A stretch of 64,000 bases of DNA from Pratylenchus scribneri (Eukaryota > Nematoda > Chromadorea > Rhabditida > Pratylenchidae): the NCBI GenBank assembly GCA_030063045.1, contig JAQSEB010000181.1, forward strand, positions 868,001 to 932,000. The letters are read 5' to 3'. Of the stretch, positions 9,501 to 19,118 are shown piece after piece. Position numbers and translations under genes: made by a program. Under the pieces are notes generated by a model, which saw only the letters and a list, made by a program, of their open reading frames with translations, was not told the origin of the DNA and did not search any database. Numbering within the stretch: position 1 is the stretch's first letter; the number at the start of each line of letters is the position of its first letter.

Positions 9501-10856
9501 TGGAAGAAGTTCATCATTATGTTAAAATTTTAAATTTATTTCTTTCAGAATTTGGAAGAACCAAAAGCACGGAATGAGATAGAATTGGTCGGTGGAAATT
9601 AAGTAAAAATTAATTCCCAATTAAATAGGTGGAATTGAGCAAACAATGTGAAAATATTGCAATTGAACATTTTATGGAGACGAAAAAATTGGGCGATGCC
9701 AAATTGACAGAAGAATTCCTCCGAACACTTCGTCAACAAATTAAAGTGATTTTGAGAAAAATTAGATTTCGAGCAATAATAATACAAAAAAATTTAGCAA
9801 AATATCGAAAAATTTTAATAACGATTTTTTTGAGATTTATTGGATGAATTCGAATTATCAAGAGAAATTGCTTTCCTCTCTATTAATACAAATTAAGTGT
9901 GGAAATTTTAAGATCGATTTTTTTAATTAAAAATTCTAAATTTAAAAAAAAATGAATTAAAATTTATATACCAAAGTCTTAAATTTTGTAAAATTACGGT
10001 TCATCGGTAATTTAATATATTCATATTTGTATTATTGAATTATAAAATTTTCACGATACTTAATATTTAATTTAATTAGTATAAATATTTTTCTAAATTA
10101 TATGCAAGTTTCGCACCAATATTTATTCTATTTACAATTTAGCAAATGTACAAACAATTGGTCATAGTGTATCGATCAAGGGTTGCAAAAAAAGAATCCG
10201 AGCGAAGGGAACGCGAAATGAAAGAAGAAATGAACAAAATGATACAGAAAATCGAATTATTGCGCAATGATAGTGAGGAAAATCGAGTGGAAATTGCCAA
10301 AATGATGCAGGAATTAGAGGTAAAAATTAGAAATTCGAAAATATTGACAAAAAAACATTGAATTTGGCAAACATATCAAAAAATATTATATTTTTGTGGC
10401 CATATAGCTTGACCCCAACTAGGTATTAGAGCTAAGGATTCAGTTCAGAGCCAGGATGTAATGAGGGACTAATAAGGGCTAGGGGTTAGTGAATCCTAAA
10501 CAAGTCTGATTAGGCCAAGTTATATGGCCTAAGATATAATATTTTTCGAAACGAATGATTTTTGCCAAATTAATTTTTTTGCCAAATTAAATGACTTTCT
10601 AAAAAATAAAAGTAAAAAATATTTAGTGGTAAAAAGGACTTTTATAAAAAATTTTAACTTTTATTTTAAGTTGACAAAAGCCGAAACTGCTAAGGCAATG
10701 GCTGAAGCAGAACGGACCAAAATAGAATTGGAAAATGCTCAAGCCGCGTTGAACCGAGAAAAGAATGGATTTTGGGCAAAGCTGGCTAACACCATTGGCG
10801 ATATCATTATTGGAGGTGTGAATAAATTGATAAGAAAATTATCAACGGGATTTTAA
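6520..10856 (+). CDS. Atlastin/GBP-like dynamin-superfamily GTPase with N-terminal signal-like segment
   Basis: Twelve exons join in frame: 6520-6807, 6854-7195, 7953-8084, 8136-8228, 8275-8422, 8911-9038, 9079-9135, 9437-9508, 9549-9587, 9629-9745, 10143-10319, 10671-10856 (592 residues). Atlastins are membrane-bound GTPases that fuse endoplasmic reticulum tubules. All GTPase motifs are visible: P-loop AGEFRKGKS (start of exon 2), switch-I Thr region (GTSTHTKG), DTQGSYD (G3), and FLVRDW with Arg-Asp (G4). They are followed by the MPYPGK, EFLAQIRVLVPELF, FINGQPVTGREL and ATAEAN segments of the atlastin middle domain. The protein departs from normal atlastin in two ways. It starts with a hydrophobic segment (MLYCLVYSLIFLLPFCCIF) that looks like a signal peptide. 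It lacks the C-terminal two-helix membrane hairpin, ending instead in a charged coiled coil and an amphipathic tail (WAKLANTIGDIII). Three foldback elements lie in its introns. Family assignment is firm; the location in the cell is inference. Confidence 0.88.
7215..7484. mobile_element. Foldback MITE, family B, in an intron
   Basis: The left arm starts TTTAATTTGGCGAAAAAAAA and the right arm ends TTTTTTTCGCCAAATTAAT. The inner arm words GTGTCGAAAAATG and CATATTTGACC are mirrored. The loop is rich in CCCTAA-like words (CTAACCCTAGCCCTAAATCC). It sits in intron 2 of the atlastin-like gene. Confidence 0.8.
7485..7952. other. Rest of intron 2 of the atlastin-like gene
   Basis: This stretch separates exon 2 (ends 7195) from exon 3 (starts 7953). 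Short open frames on both strands have no family signature and overlap each other. One patch (GGCCATAATGCCATCAATTT) looks GC-richer than the rest, but I cannot place it in the protein. Confidence 0.4.
8515..8850. mobile_element. Foldback MITE, family C, in an intron
   Basis: The arms begin GACACTTGCGGACGAAACGG and end CCGCAAGTGTCGG. The two halves mirror each other around 8690 (TGGCCAATGTTGAATATTCA against GAATATTCGACGTTGGCCAA). The element lies between exons 5 and 6 of the atlastin-like gene. Related copies occur at 12.6 and 22.3 kb, and a fragment at 17.7 kb. Confidence 0.8.
10343..10605. mobile_element. Foldback MITE, family B, degenerate, in an intron
   Basis: The left part has AAAACATTGAATTTGGCAAA and TATTTTTGTGGCCATATAGC; the right part has the mirrored GCCAAGTTATATGGCC and TTTTTCGAAACGAA. 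The loop contains GGGCTAGGGGTTAG. It lies between exons 11 and 12 of the atlastin-like gene. Confidence 0.7.
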
Positions 10857-11377
10857 AAGAAGGACGAAAATCATCAAAGTGAATTTTAAATAATACAAAT
10901 AATTCTATCCGATATTTTTAATACATTAAATCATCAAAAAATTTGGTTTAATTGATTTTATGATACAATAAATTGGTAATCTTTGATAATTTTATAATTA
11001 GATTTAAAGAAGAGTCTATATTTCTTAAAATTCCTAATTTTGTTAAAATTGAAAAGTTGGTATTGGTATTAAGGATAGCAATTTTAACATTGAGAAAATT
11101 TGCAATTAAAATATAAAAATGTGAAAATGAACTATAAAAGACGTTGGTGGTTCAACATTTTAGAAGCAAATTTATGCACATTTTAATAAATCCGATTAAA
11201 TTTAATGTTCATGTTTTCCTCGAATCAAGGCCAGTGTACTTTATTTTGAAAAAAAATCTGAGATCCCTGGGATTGGGTGAATTTGAGTTGGAAAATGTTT
11301 GGCAAAATTGCCTCAGGTAAATATTCAAATTTTATTTTGCCCAGGGGAAAATGGGGATTCGTTGATTGAAAAATCGG
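10857..11377. other. Intergenic, no gene seen
   Basis: AT-rich 3' flank of the atlastin-like gene. AATAAA-like words occur near 10968. At 11225-11377 a less AT-rich patch (AGATCCCTGGGATTGGGTG) has no recognisable product. Confidence 0.4.
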
Positions 11378-11998
11378 CAATCCTAAAGAATCTGGGTCCC
11401 TAAATTTTTTAAATTTTTTTTTGCCTAAAAATTCATTTTTAAAGGTAATCGGGCCGTAGAATTCAAAATTGATGTTAATTTTTTGATATCTTACCACCTT
11501 GGTAAAATACTGCCGACTTTTACCAAGAAAAAGCAAAGGGGGGACCAAGGGCATTTTTGCTGAAAATTTTTATATGGCCAATATATAGCTCAATCGACGC
11601 AGTTCGATGAGAGGAATTGAATGGTACCACTTTTATAAGGTAATATTTTAATAAAAGCAAGTTATGACCAAAAGAAATATTTGTCTTGGTAAGGGATTTA
11701 GACCTCTAACTTGCCAGTAATTAAATATACCCTATAAAAGTGATACCATTCGATTCCTCTCATCGAACTGCGTCGATTGAGCTATATATTGGCCATATAA
11801 AAATTTTCAGCGAAAATGCCCTTGGTCCCCCCTTTGCTTTTTCTTGTTAAAAATCGGCATTATCTTACCAAGATGGCAAGATATGGCAAAAAGGATGTCA
11901 GATTCGTATTTTACGATTTCGATTATACCTAAAAAACATATTTTGAGGAAAAAAATGAAAAATAATTTTGGGACCCAGATTCTTTAGGATTGCCGAAA
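11378..11998. mobile_element. Foldback element, family D
   Basis: The terminal arms are AATCCTAAAGAATCTGGGTC on the left and GACCCAGATTCTTTAGGATT on the right. Inside, TACCACCTTGGTAAAATACT and CTTTTACCAAGAAAAAGC mirror the right half. The centre holds a mirrored GGTACCACTTTTATA / TATAAAAGTGATACC pair. It is intact in outline and shares its outer arms with the element at 40.44-41.02 kb. Confidence 0.85.
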
Positions 11999-12329
11999 AA
12001 TCTACATTAGATACTTTTCGTTGTAGAAATTTTGTGTTTGTATTAGTGATTTGGAATCTATCAATTTTGTGAAAGAATAATCAAAATTGATTCTATTATT
12101 TATTATCCATAAAACAAAAATTAATAGCTACTTCCTACTTGATTATAGGATGTAGGCTTTTGACCTTTTGAGTGAAGATTTTTTTCGAATAGGTGAATAG
12201 ATTTTTGGGTTGACCCAAAAATAAGAAAATCAATACATTAACAAAGATCATCATTTCTTCGATTATCAATAAATTAATAAATTAACAAAGATCATCATTT
12301 CGATTTTATTTTGCCATCTTCTTTCAAAT
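11999..12329. other. Intergenic with a small duplication
   Basis: ATTAACAAAGATCATCATTT is present twice (about 12237 and 12280). Otherwise AT-rich with no gene seen. Confidence 0.5.
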
Positions 12330-13130
12330 CATTTTGACATACTTTCCTTTGAGAGCATCATTTGAAATTCGCTGTTCCGTTTCTAAAATTCGTCCGATTG
12401 CCATTGATGGCATTTTGCGGAATGATTCATCCAATTTAACATGCAAAGCGGGCGCAGCTAACTGCTGATTTAAAAAATTTAAATAGTTTACATTTTTTTG
12501 TGTTTTTTTACCGGTTCTCCATTGAGAGCAGCTGAACGCAGGGTAACAACAAGCAAGTTCTGTGCTGGATAATGGAAAATGTTGTCAATCTACGAGAAAA
12601 ATTAAAGGAATTAAGGCGTCTTTGGTTGGCCGACACTTTCGGACGAAATGTTCTGGTGCCGAAGGTGGTAAGGCTGGAATGGAATTGTTTATAGGATATT
12701 GTTAGGTATTAAATTAGCTACAAAATAACATCAAAAGCATAGGCCAATGTTGAATATTCACCGTGTTATGGCCAAAAAACTGTCAAAATCGCAATTTTAA
12801 TTAAATCGCGGTTTTTTGGCCATAACTCGGTGAATATTCAACATTGACCAAAACTTTTGATGTCATTTTGTAGCTAATTTTATGCCTAATAATATCCTAT
12901 AAACAATTCCACTCCAGCTTTACTACCTTAGGTTCCAGACCGTTTCGTCCGCAAGTGTCGGGTCCGCAAGTGTTGCAGTACGACCTCTTTAGATGGCAAA
13001 TATTCTTGCAAGAATTTGGTGAAAGTGATTGGTTGCTGCGCCAGAATTTCACCGTGTTCAGGTTTTACACTTTCATACGGGAGAAATTGCCAGAGCAAAT
13101 AAATATGTTGCCGCTTTCTATTTAATTAAC
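12330..13130 (-). CDS. Paraplegin-like N-terminal (FtsH-ext) domain, truncated, unit 1
   Basis: Read on the minus strand, one segment near 13.0-13.1 kb codes for PITFTKFLQEYLPSKEV. A second near 12.52-12.6 kb codes for NIFHYPAQNLLVV and LNGEPV before a donor. A third (about 12.46-12.33 kb) codes for APALHVKLDESF and LETEQRIS, ending in KYVKMI and a stop. In m-AAA proteases (paraplegin, AFG3L2) the intermembrane-space domain shows the same order: ITW-x-x-F-x-x-x-L-x-x-GEV, then VxVYLHPGA-x-x-x-G-x-P, then a helical part. No AAA ATPase or zinc-protease motif follows, and the frame ends after the domain. A family C element (about 12627-12985) occupies an intron. It is unclear whether this is a functional short protein or a decayed copy. 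Confidence 0.45.
12627..12985. mobile_element. Foldback MITE, family C, in an intron
   Basis: The left arm is CGACACTTTCGGACGAAATG and the right arm CGTTTCGTCCGCAAGTGTCG. The halves are mirrored around 12800 (GTTGAATATTCACCGTGTTA against AACTCGGTGAATATTCAACA). It separates two exons of the paraplegin-like unit 1. Confidence 0.8.
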
Positions 13131-13879
13131 GGGAAATATTTAAAAAGGAAAAAAAATAATGAAAAGGGTGGACTTCTCTATAAGCTTCCTATTCTCTGAT
13201 TCTTAAGCCATAATTCTAACCTAAGCCTTAATCCCAAGCCGAAATTTTTTCTTGCATGAATATAAAAATAGTTAGAACTTTTTTTTTATTTTGGAGTTTT
13301 ATGCGAATCTAATGATAGATTCGCGATCGGCTCACGTCGATTCAGCCATAATTTGGCCAAAAAAAAATGTTCGACTTTTTCCGTGTTTTCGACCTAAAGG
13401 GGGATCCTTTAACATTTCAATTTTAAATTTTACATAAGTCGGAAAAAATAAGCTAAGATTCGTGATTAGCACCCAAGATTATCCCTATGATCTAGGATGC
13501 TATTTTCTTAAATTTTTGTGCGGGTGTCACAAAACGGAAAGTACCGAGCATTACTTGGATAATCTATAATAATAATAATCAACATTTTAAAAATTTTCAC
13601 GAGAAAAATTTAACGGAAAAAAGCCCAAAAATGCCTTTTTTTTCTCATGGTCGGAATTTTTCGGGAATTCCCAGACACGAGTTGGTCCAGAAAATTCAAA
13701 TAATTTTCGGTCGGGAACGGTTTGTATTTCCCCGAATGGGTTCCCGTCCCGTCCGATCTCTCTTAAATAGTAACCTCTACTAATGGGCGAAAAAATGTGA
13801 AAATACTATGTAATTTTCGACCGAATTTTCAAAGTTAGCACCCAAAAATTAACAAAATTGATAATAGAATTGCTCTTTC
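13131..13879. other. Repeat-like intergenic stretch, unresolved
   Basis: It contains a CCTAA-rich patch (13205-13240), a GATTCGCGATCGGCTCACG patch and a GC-richer patch (GGTTCCCGTCCCGTCCG at about 13740). These resemble decayed transposon arms, but I could not pair them into a complete element. No gene seen. Confidence 0.4.
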
Positions 13880-14239
13880 CTACATTTTGAATTTGTCTTG
13901 TTCTTTTGTGATAGGAATGGAGACTCTTTCTCGTAAACCAATTGGACGTTTCACTACTGCCATTGTTCCCATTTTGAGATGGAATGATTTTGGCAATTTA
14001 ACATGCAAACCGGGCGCAGTGAACTGATTTCGAGTAAAAAAAAATAAATATTAGCTTTTTTTGTGTTTTTACCGGTTTTCCGTCAATGAGAGCTCCTGGA
14101 TGGGGGAGGGCAACAAGTAAATTTGTTTGAGGATTACAGAAAATGTGGGCAATCTATGTGAAAATTTATTATAATTATTTTTGTGAAGAATTTACTTTTT
14201 TTATTATATTTCAAATATGGGTGCGAATTTTTTTGTCGA

Positions 14240-14610
14240 CAAAATTAAATTCTTTTACCGAAAAAATGCATTCTTTCGTCCATAAATCAATTTTTTATGG
14301 GATAACTTTTTCATGCTTGATTCTAGACGACCAATACTTGTATCCATTTTATAGAGCTCATCGAGACGCGTCGATTAATGTATAGTTTGTCGGAGTTTTT
14401 TGTTCAAAACTTAGAGTTTTAAACCAAAATAGGGTTTATTTAAAAAGTTTAAAACTCAAAATTTAGGCCAAACCATGACAAACTATATATCAGTCGACGC
14501 GTCTTGAAGAGCTCTATAAAATTAATATTATGAGGTCTAGGATCAAGGATCAAGCAGAAACTAATTATCCAAGAAAAACCGATTTTACGGCAAAAAAATG
14601 TTTTCTCACT
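14240..14610. mobile_element. Foldback MITE, family A (TTTTT-arm subfamily), in an intron
   Basis: The core GAGCTCATCGAGACGCGTCG (left) and CGACGCGTCTTGAAGAGCTC (right) is mirrored. The outer arms (CCGAAAAAATGCATTCTTTC, GGCAAAAAAATG) differ from the CAATTCCACAA arms of other copies and resemble those at 57.9 and 59.7 kb. Confidence 0.7.
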
Positions 14611-14879
14611 TGGAACTATGCTTGCTAATTTCCAAAATTTGATATTAGAGCTCATCAAACCTCATCAGATGGTAAATAGTCTTGCAAAAATTGGTCGAAT
14701 ATGATTGGTGGTTGAGCCAGAATTTGGACAAGGCTAGCACGCTTCACTTTCATATTCATATAGCCGAAGTAAACCTGATAGTATTTCACATCGCTACCAG
14801 ACTGAATCCGCACCAAATAGTCTTGGCCGCGCAATTTCAAATAGAAATAATATAATGCTGCTACACAGCAGGTTCCCAT

Positions 14880-15695
14880 CAGGGGTGGGGTCGAAATTTC
14901 GATTTTCGATTTCGATCGTCGAAATTTCGATGTTTTAGTTTCGATTCGATTTCGATTTCGAAAAGTGTTGAGTTTCGAAAAAATTTCGAAAAAAGGAAAG
15001 GGGGGACCCTTTGTTAGTTTCAATCAAAAATTTGGTATATTTTTTGAAACGAATTCCTTTTTTACTTAAAATTTCCTTATTTTTGTTCAAAATATTTAAT
15101 TTTTTAATTTATTTTTCAATTATTAAATCATCAAAATATGTTTTATAAATGTTTTAGGAAGAAAAAATGGAAAGTTCAAGATTTAATAATATTATTTTGA
15201 TGGAAATGGCCAAACAATAATGTAATATGGAAAGAACCGCACCCAAAATAATCAACGAAAAAGAATCTACCAATTAATTTGTCATTTAAAAAAATATAAA
15301 ACTTTATGAAAAAACCAAAAATTTCTTAAAAAGAAAAGCTATAAATTCGGTTGGGTTTTGGGTATTGGTTTCATTGGCAACTATTTTAGCCAAAAACAGA
15401 AAAAAGAAAATTTGAAAACGCTTATTTTATTTCATAAAAATGCTAAACCCTACAATTTTAATTTTTAAATATCACTGAATATTAATTTTTGGATAAAAAT
15501 TTCGCTTTTTGTATTTTCAGAATTTTTTTTCAATTTTTAAAGGATTTGGAATTTTGAAAAATTTCGATTTTCGATTTCGATTGTCGAAATTTCGATGTTT
15601 TAGTTTCGTTTCGATTTCGATTTCGATTTGGAAGTGAATTTCGATTTCGAAGCAAATTTCGATTTCGATTTTTTTGAGTTTCGACCCCAGCCCTG
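14880..15695. mobile_element. hAT-type non-autonomous element with 8-bp target duplication GTTCCCAT
   Basis: GTTCCCAT is present at 14872-14879 and again at 15696-15703. Between them the element begins CAGGGGTGGGGTCGAAATTT and ends GTTTCGACCCCAGCCCTG, so its inverted ends are CAGGG...CCCTG, the hAT signature. Both subterminal regions are arrays of the hexamer-like word ATTTCGA. There is no transposase frame in the 816 bp. It splits an exon of the paraplegin-like unit 2. Confidence 0.9.
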
Positions 15696-15912
15696 GTTCC
15701 CATGGCTATGAAAATCCAATATTCTGTTTTAAATAAAAACACGAAGAAGATTATATATTTTATTTGCAAAAATATCTTCACTTTTAGTGCCAGCTTTTGT
15801 TTGCGATGATTCGGAAAATGACCACTTCTGCTGCTCTTGTTGGTTGCGACCAAATTCTTCATTAGAGACTTTGCTGAAAATATCGCGAAAACTTGAAATA
15901 ATTAATCAAAAT

Positions 15913-16113
15913 GCGGTACTTGTGCAGTTTGTATCCGCTTTCTTTTAAAAGTGCTTGGTCCCCCCTATGGTTTATCATATTTCGGGTTAGGGTAAATCAG
16001 GGTTGGATTAGGGATAGGATGGGGTAAGAATCATCTTACGTGTATCTTAACCATAAAACCATAGGGGGACCATACACTTTCCAAAAAAGCGGATATAAAC
16101 TGTACAATACCGC
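15913..16113. mobile_element. Small foldback MITE with 8-bp duplication ATCAAAAT
   Basis: ATCAAAAT flanks the element on both sides (15905-15912 and 16114-16121). The 201-bp element starts GCGGTACTTGTGCAGTTTGT and ends TATAAACTGTACAATACCGC. The arms continue inward to TTGGTCCCCCCTATGG and CCATAGGGGGACCA. The loop is made of TTAGGG-like words (GGGTTAGGGTAAATC). Confidence 0.9.
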
Positions 16114-16298
16114 ATCAAAATGCTAATAATTTGGATATTCATCGGTTATCCGCCTCTGCTTGGTCCAGCTCTTTCTCTTAGCATAGGGTTAGGGTCATCC
16201 AGAGATGAGTTTTAAGGCCGACTTTTGGCGAGCCGGCCTGGGCATAAAATTTTTGGCACCTAATCCCAATCACCCGTAACGGAGACCATTCATTCTTT

Positions 16299-16615
16299 TC
16301 ACATTTGAGCACACTGCGGGCGGTTAACCGATAAATACCAATAATTTTTCACAAACTTTTTCCCTTCCGATTGATCGGGCACTTGGTACGCTTTGCGGAT
16401 TTCTCTGGCTCCTTTCTTTTTGTTCCGATCGGTATGATATTTTCTAGCCAACTTTAATTTTATTGAAATTAAGTAATTAAAAATGAACATTTAAAAACCT
16501 GATAATAGGCATCTTTGATTTCTTTCTCATTTGCCGTCTTTAGAACGCCCAAAATTTTATAATAATCCTTGGGCCGATTGAAGGTGGATAGCAGAAATCG
16601 ACATGAGAAATGCAT
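16299..16615 (-). pseudogene. J-domain (DnaJ) protein, degenerate, mitochondrial-type start
   Basis: Two exons on the minus strand (16615-16499 and 16451-16299) join in phase 0 to 89 residues. The start MHFSCRFLLSTFNRP is basic and hydroxyl-rich like a mitochondrial presequence. DYYKILGVLKTANEKEIKDA is helix I-II of a J domain, and LARKYHTDRNKKK follows. The hallmark HPD tripeptide is HTD here, which should abolish Hsp70 stimulation. Helix III is shortened, going from KKK straight to AREIRKAYQV. Downstream there is no Gly/Phe or zinc-finger region and the frame ends quickly. It most resembles the start of Tid1-like mitochondrial DnaJ proteins. I read it as a decayed copy. Confidence 0.6.
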
Positions 16616-16654
16616 TGGTTATTTAATAAATATTGGATGAATATTTGTAACCCT

Positions 16655-17712
16655 GGAATCACAATGCAGCGGGAAAACGCGGCGGGAAAACGCTCGGCGG
16701 GTTCCCGCAAAACCCACCCTCTTCACAATGCAACACCGATTTTTAACCCGCAGAGGGAAAAAAAAACGCCCCGTTTTCCCGCTAGAGGTGAAACTGTTCA
16801 CAATGCAACACCGATTTTTAACCCGCAGAGGGAAAAAAAAATCGCCGCGTTTTCCCGCTAAACCCGCCCTGTTCACAATGGAAACTCGGTTTTACCCGCT
16901 GAGCGGTTTCCAGTTTGTGGTGTTCACAATGGAAAATCGCTGGCTGAGCGTTTGCGGGAAAATAATGAATGAATGGTCCTTTTGAAGGTTCTTTCAATGA
17001 AAGAAATTTGAAAATTTTAAAAATTTTAAGAAAAATTTTAATAAACCCATTTCTGATACAGAAAAATTTCCTCTTTCCAATGATATAGAAATCAAATTTT
17101 TACAACGTAAATGAAATTATTTATGGAATATATTAGGTTCCGGACAATGTTCCATAAAAAAAATTTTAAAATTTAATTGAAATAAATAAAAATTTTAGTT
17201 ATTCGATGCAGAAAAATGGCCTCTTTTTTATTCATATAATAAATTTGTTAAAAAATACAAAAATTCGGGAAAATTTATATGATTTACACTTTTCATCTTC
17301 ATAAATAATTTTTTCCCTATCCAAATAAATTAATTTTTATATCATTGAAAAGAGCAGAGTTTTTTACATAGGGTAGGATCGATTTGAAAATGTCCAAAAA
17401 TTTTTAAATATTTTAAAAATATTTTTAAAAAAGTCAACCCTAGTATTTTTGGGGGAACCCGCTCGGCGGGTTGCGGGTAAAATCAAATAATTTGATTCGG
17501 CTGCGTTTTCCCGCTGCGGGAAAAAGCCGCGGGAAAACTCTTCACTGTGAACAGGTGGGCGATTTTTGTCGATTGTGGGAACCCGCTGAGCGTTTTCCCG
17601 CTCTGATTTACCCGCTGAGGTGTTCACAACAAAAAACCCGCCGAGCGTGTTGCGTTTTCCCGCTGCGGGAACCCGCGGCGGGAACCCGCTGGAGACTGTT
17701 CACAAGCTAAAA
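16655..17712. mobile_element. GC-rich foldback/modular element with CCCGC and GTTCACAATG modules
   Basis: Both outer portions consist of alternating CCCGC/GCGGG words (GCGGGAAAACGCGGCGGGAA on the left, CCCGCTGCGGGAACCCGCGG on the right) and repeated TTCACAATG or GTTCACAA boundaries (about 16731, 16797, 16870, 16921, 17621, 17697). Two ~66-bp modules at 16731-16796 and 16797-16862 are direct repeats. The middle (16985-17440) is AT-rich. The halves are loosely inverted. No coding capacity is claimed; open frames here result from the repeats. Confidence 0.6.
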
Positions 17713-17714
17713 AT

Positions 17715-17795
17715 AATACCACAGCAGCTTTGGCATTATCGACACCAGACTGTTTCGTCTGCAAATGTTGGGTCTGTAAATCTCAGTTAGCCCGG
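17715..17795. mobile_element. Fragment of family C foldback MITE
   Basis: ACCACAGCAGCTTTGGCATT, CACCAGACTGTTTCGTCTGC and AAATGTTGGGTCTG match one terminus of the elements at 8.5, 12.6 and 22.3 kb. The other terminus is absent. Confidence 0.6.
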
Positions 17796-18191
17796 GGTAA
17801 GCCGACTGGTTAAAATTTTTGGGGAATATGGTGTTATCGGTTTAAGAAGCAATATATGAGAAAGTTAAAAAGTGGCCGGTAGTAGAAAAGCGCTATTGCG
17901 CATTAAAATTTTTCCAGTAGTAATCCAGATTAGTAAATCTCTTTTCGGCTTAAAAACCATCAAAATTCAATTCGCGCAGAACTGATTTGCACATCTAAGC
18001 CATATATTTCCCATCAGAAAAAAAATGTTTTATTCAGAATCCCCTCATCCAAATTATCCTTTTTTCTATATTTATAGATTTATTAAACCACTTAAACCCA
18101 TTTCGCGCAGAACCGGTTTAAACTCATTAAACCGGCTCGCGAATCCAAAATTAAATTAAATCTTTTTGAATTTTATATAAAAATAAAAAAA
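17796..18191. other. Intergenic, upstream region of the secreted Cys-rich gene
   Basis: No gene seen. The word TTCGCGCAGAAC occurs at about 17962 and 18101 and TTAAACC words cluster at 18090-18140, suggesting a decayed element. Confidence 0.4.
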
Positions 18192-18731
18192 ATGTGGCAA
18201 CAATTCCTAATTTGCATAATTTTGCTTGTTTATTTTCAACAATATATGTACGTCGAAAGTATGAAAACAAATAAAGAAAATAAAACGCTGGAAATTCAAC
18301 ATCAAAATTTACAGCAACAATCAAAAAATGGAAAAGGGCTAACTCATAAGATTGAAAGAATTAAAAATAACAAAATTGTTGGCGTAAAAATTGGTCGAAT
18401 GAAAATGCAAAAAAATCAAACATTTTACAATGAATGCTGCAAAATTTGCTGCGACAGGAAAGGGAAAATCAAAATGGATTCATTCCGTGTAAAACGAGGG
18501 CTACAATGTAATAATTGTTCGCTGTGGACTGCATCAAATCCCTGCTATTATTGCAGCCACCACAACCAAAATCAAGGGTACCATTGTAATCATTGTTCAC
18601 TGTGGACTGCATCTAATCCCTGCTTTTATTGTGGAAACCATAACCAAGGTGGCTTTGGAAACCATAACCAAGGTGGCTTAAAATTCGAATTAATAAATAA
18701 TTCTAAATATTTAATGGGAAAATTCAATTAA
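18192..18731 (+). CDS. Predicted secreted protein with twin CX2C-X8-CX2C repeats
   Basis: A 179-residue single-exon frame of unknown family. Residues 1-22 (MWQQFLICIILLVYFQQYMY...) look like a signal peptide. Residues 24-80 are polar and Lys/Gln-rich. CCKIC C follows at 82-87, then a dibasic VKRG at 100-103. The C-terminal part has two copies of a ~26-residue module: CNNCSLWTASNPCYYC (106-121) and CNHCSLWTASNPCFYC (132-147), each followed by HHNQNQG or GNHNQGG. The spacing CX2C-X8-CX2C could bind zinc or form disulfides. The KR site just before the first module suggests processing into a mature peptide; this is inference. A secreted Cys-rich repeat protein in a plant-parasitic nematode would be an effector candidate. 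Start chosen at the only ATG preceding the hydrophobic segment. Confidence 0.65.
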   Translation: MWQQFLICIILLVYFQQYMYVESMKTNKENKTLEIQHQNLQQQSKNGKGLTHKIERIKNNKIVGVKIGRMKMQKNQTFYNECCKICCDRKGKIKMDSFRVKRGLQCNNCSLWTASNPCYYCSHHNQNQGYHCNHCSLWTASNPCFYCGNHNQGGFGNHNQGGLKFELINNSKYLMGKFN

Positions 18732-19047
18732 TTTAAAATTTAAAACCAAAATCAAAGAAAATTGGCTTAAAAAATAAAGGAAATTTTTTATTTGCCAATT
18801 TCGTTAATTTTGGTTTCTTCGTTTGAATTATTAACAAGAATTTTTTTCAGCAAATTTGTATAATAAAGTAAATTCATAATTTTTTTCCGAATTGATTTTA
18901 TTTTATTCAGCCTGTTCTGATTTATATTTATTCCCCTGCTGTTCTGATTCTATTAAGTCATTTTTTAACTGTTTCTTTTTTTAAATTTATTGATTAATCT
19001 AAAATGAAAAAAAAAATGATGAGGAAGTAATTTGTTTGAATTTTCAG
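18732..19047. other. Intergenic or intron
   Basis: AT-rich. AATAAA at 18773 could serve as the polyadenylation signal of the secreted gene. An acceptor TTTTCAG at 19041-19047 opens the next exon; its upstream exon was not found. Confidence 0.4.
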
Positions 19048-19118
19048 GCTCATCTCATGACTTGCCGGGTATTTCGGATTTGCCCCAATCATCACATTAT
19101 CCACCGGGTTATCCAGAT

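Larger units (their letters stand above)
13880..15873 (-). pseudogene. Paraplegin-like N-terminal domain, unit 2, disrupted by a hAT element
   Basis: The first visible exon starts at 15873 with a Glu/Gln-rich stretch, passes a membrane-type segment (EYWIFIAMG, then CCVAALYYFYLKL after the hAT element) and continues to FDQFLQDYLPSDEV at 14661. The next exon (about 14150-14065) codes for FCNPQTNLLVALPHPGALID and GKP. The last (about 14022-13880) codes for APGLHVKLPKSFHLKMG and ends at a stop. The order transmembrane segment, ITF-type segment, HPGA-x-x-x-GKP follows the paraplegin intermembrane-space domain. There is no ATPase or protease domain. The 816-bp hAT element at 14880-15695 lies inside the first exon, with a family A element in the following intron. 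On both sides of the hAT element the flanks are in the same frame, so the exon was whole before insertion. Confidence 0.55.

Noticed and set aside
16610..17710. Several overlapping frames on both strands rich in Arg and Pro
   Set aside because: They follow the CCCGC/GCGGG modules of a foldback element. Each strand mirrors the other, so none is a credible gene.
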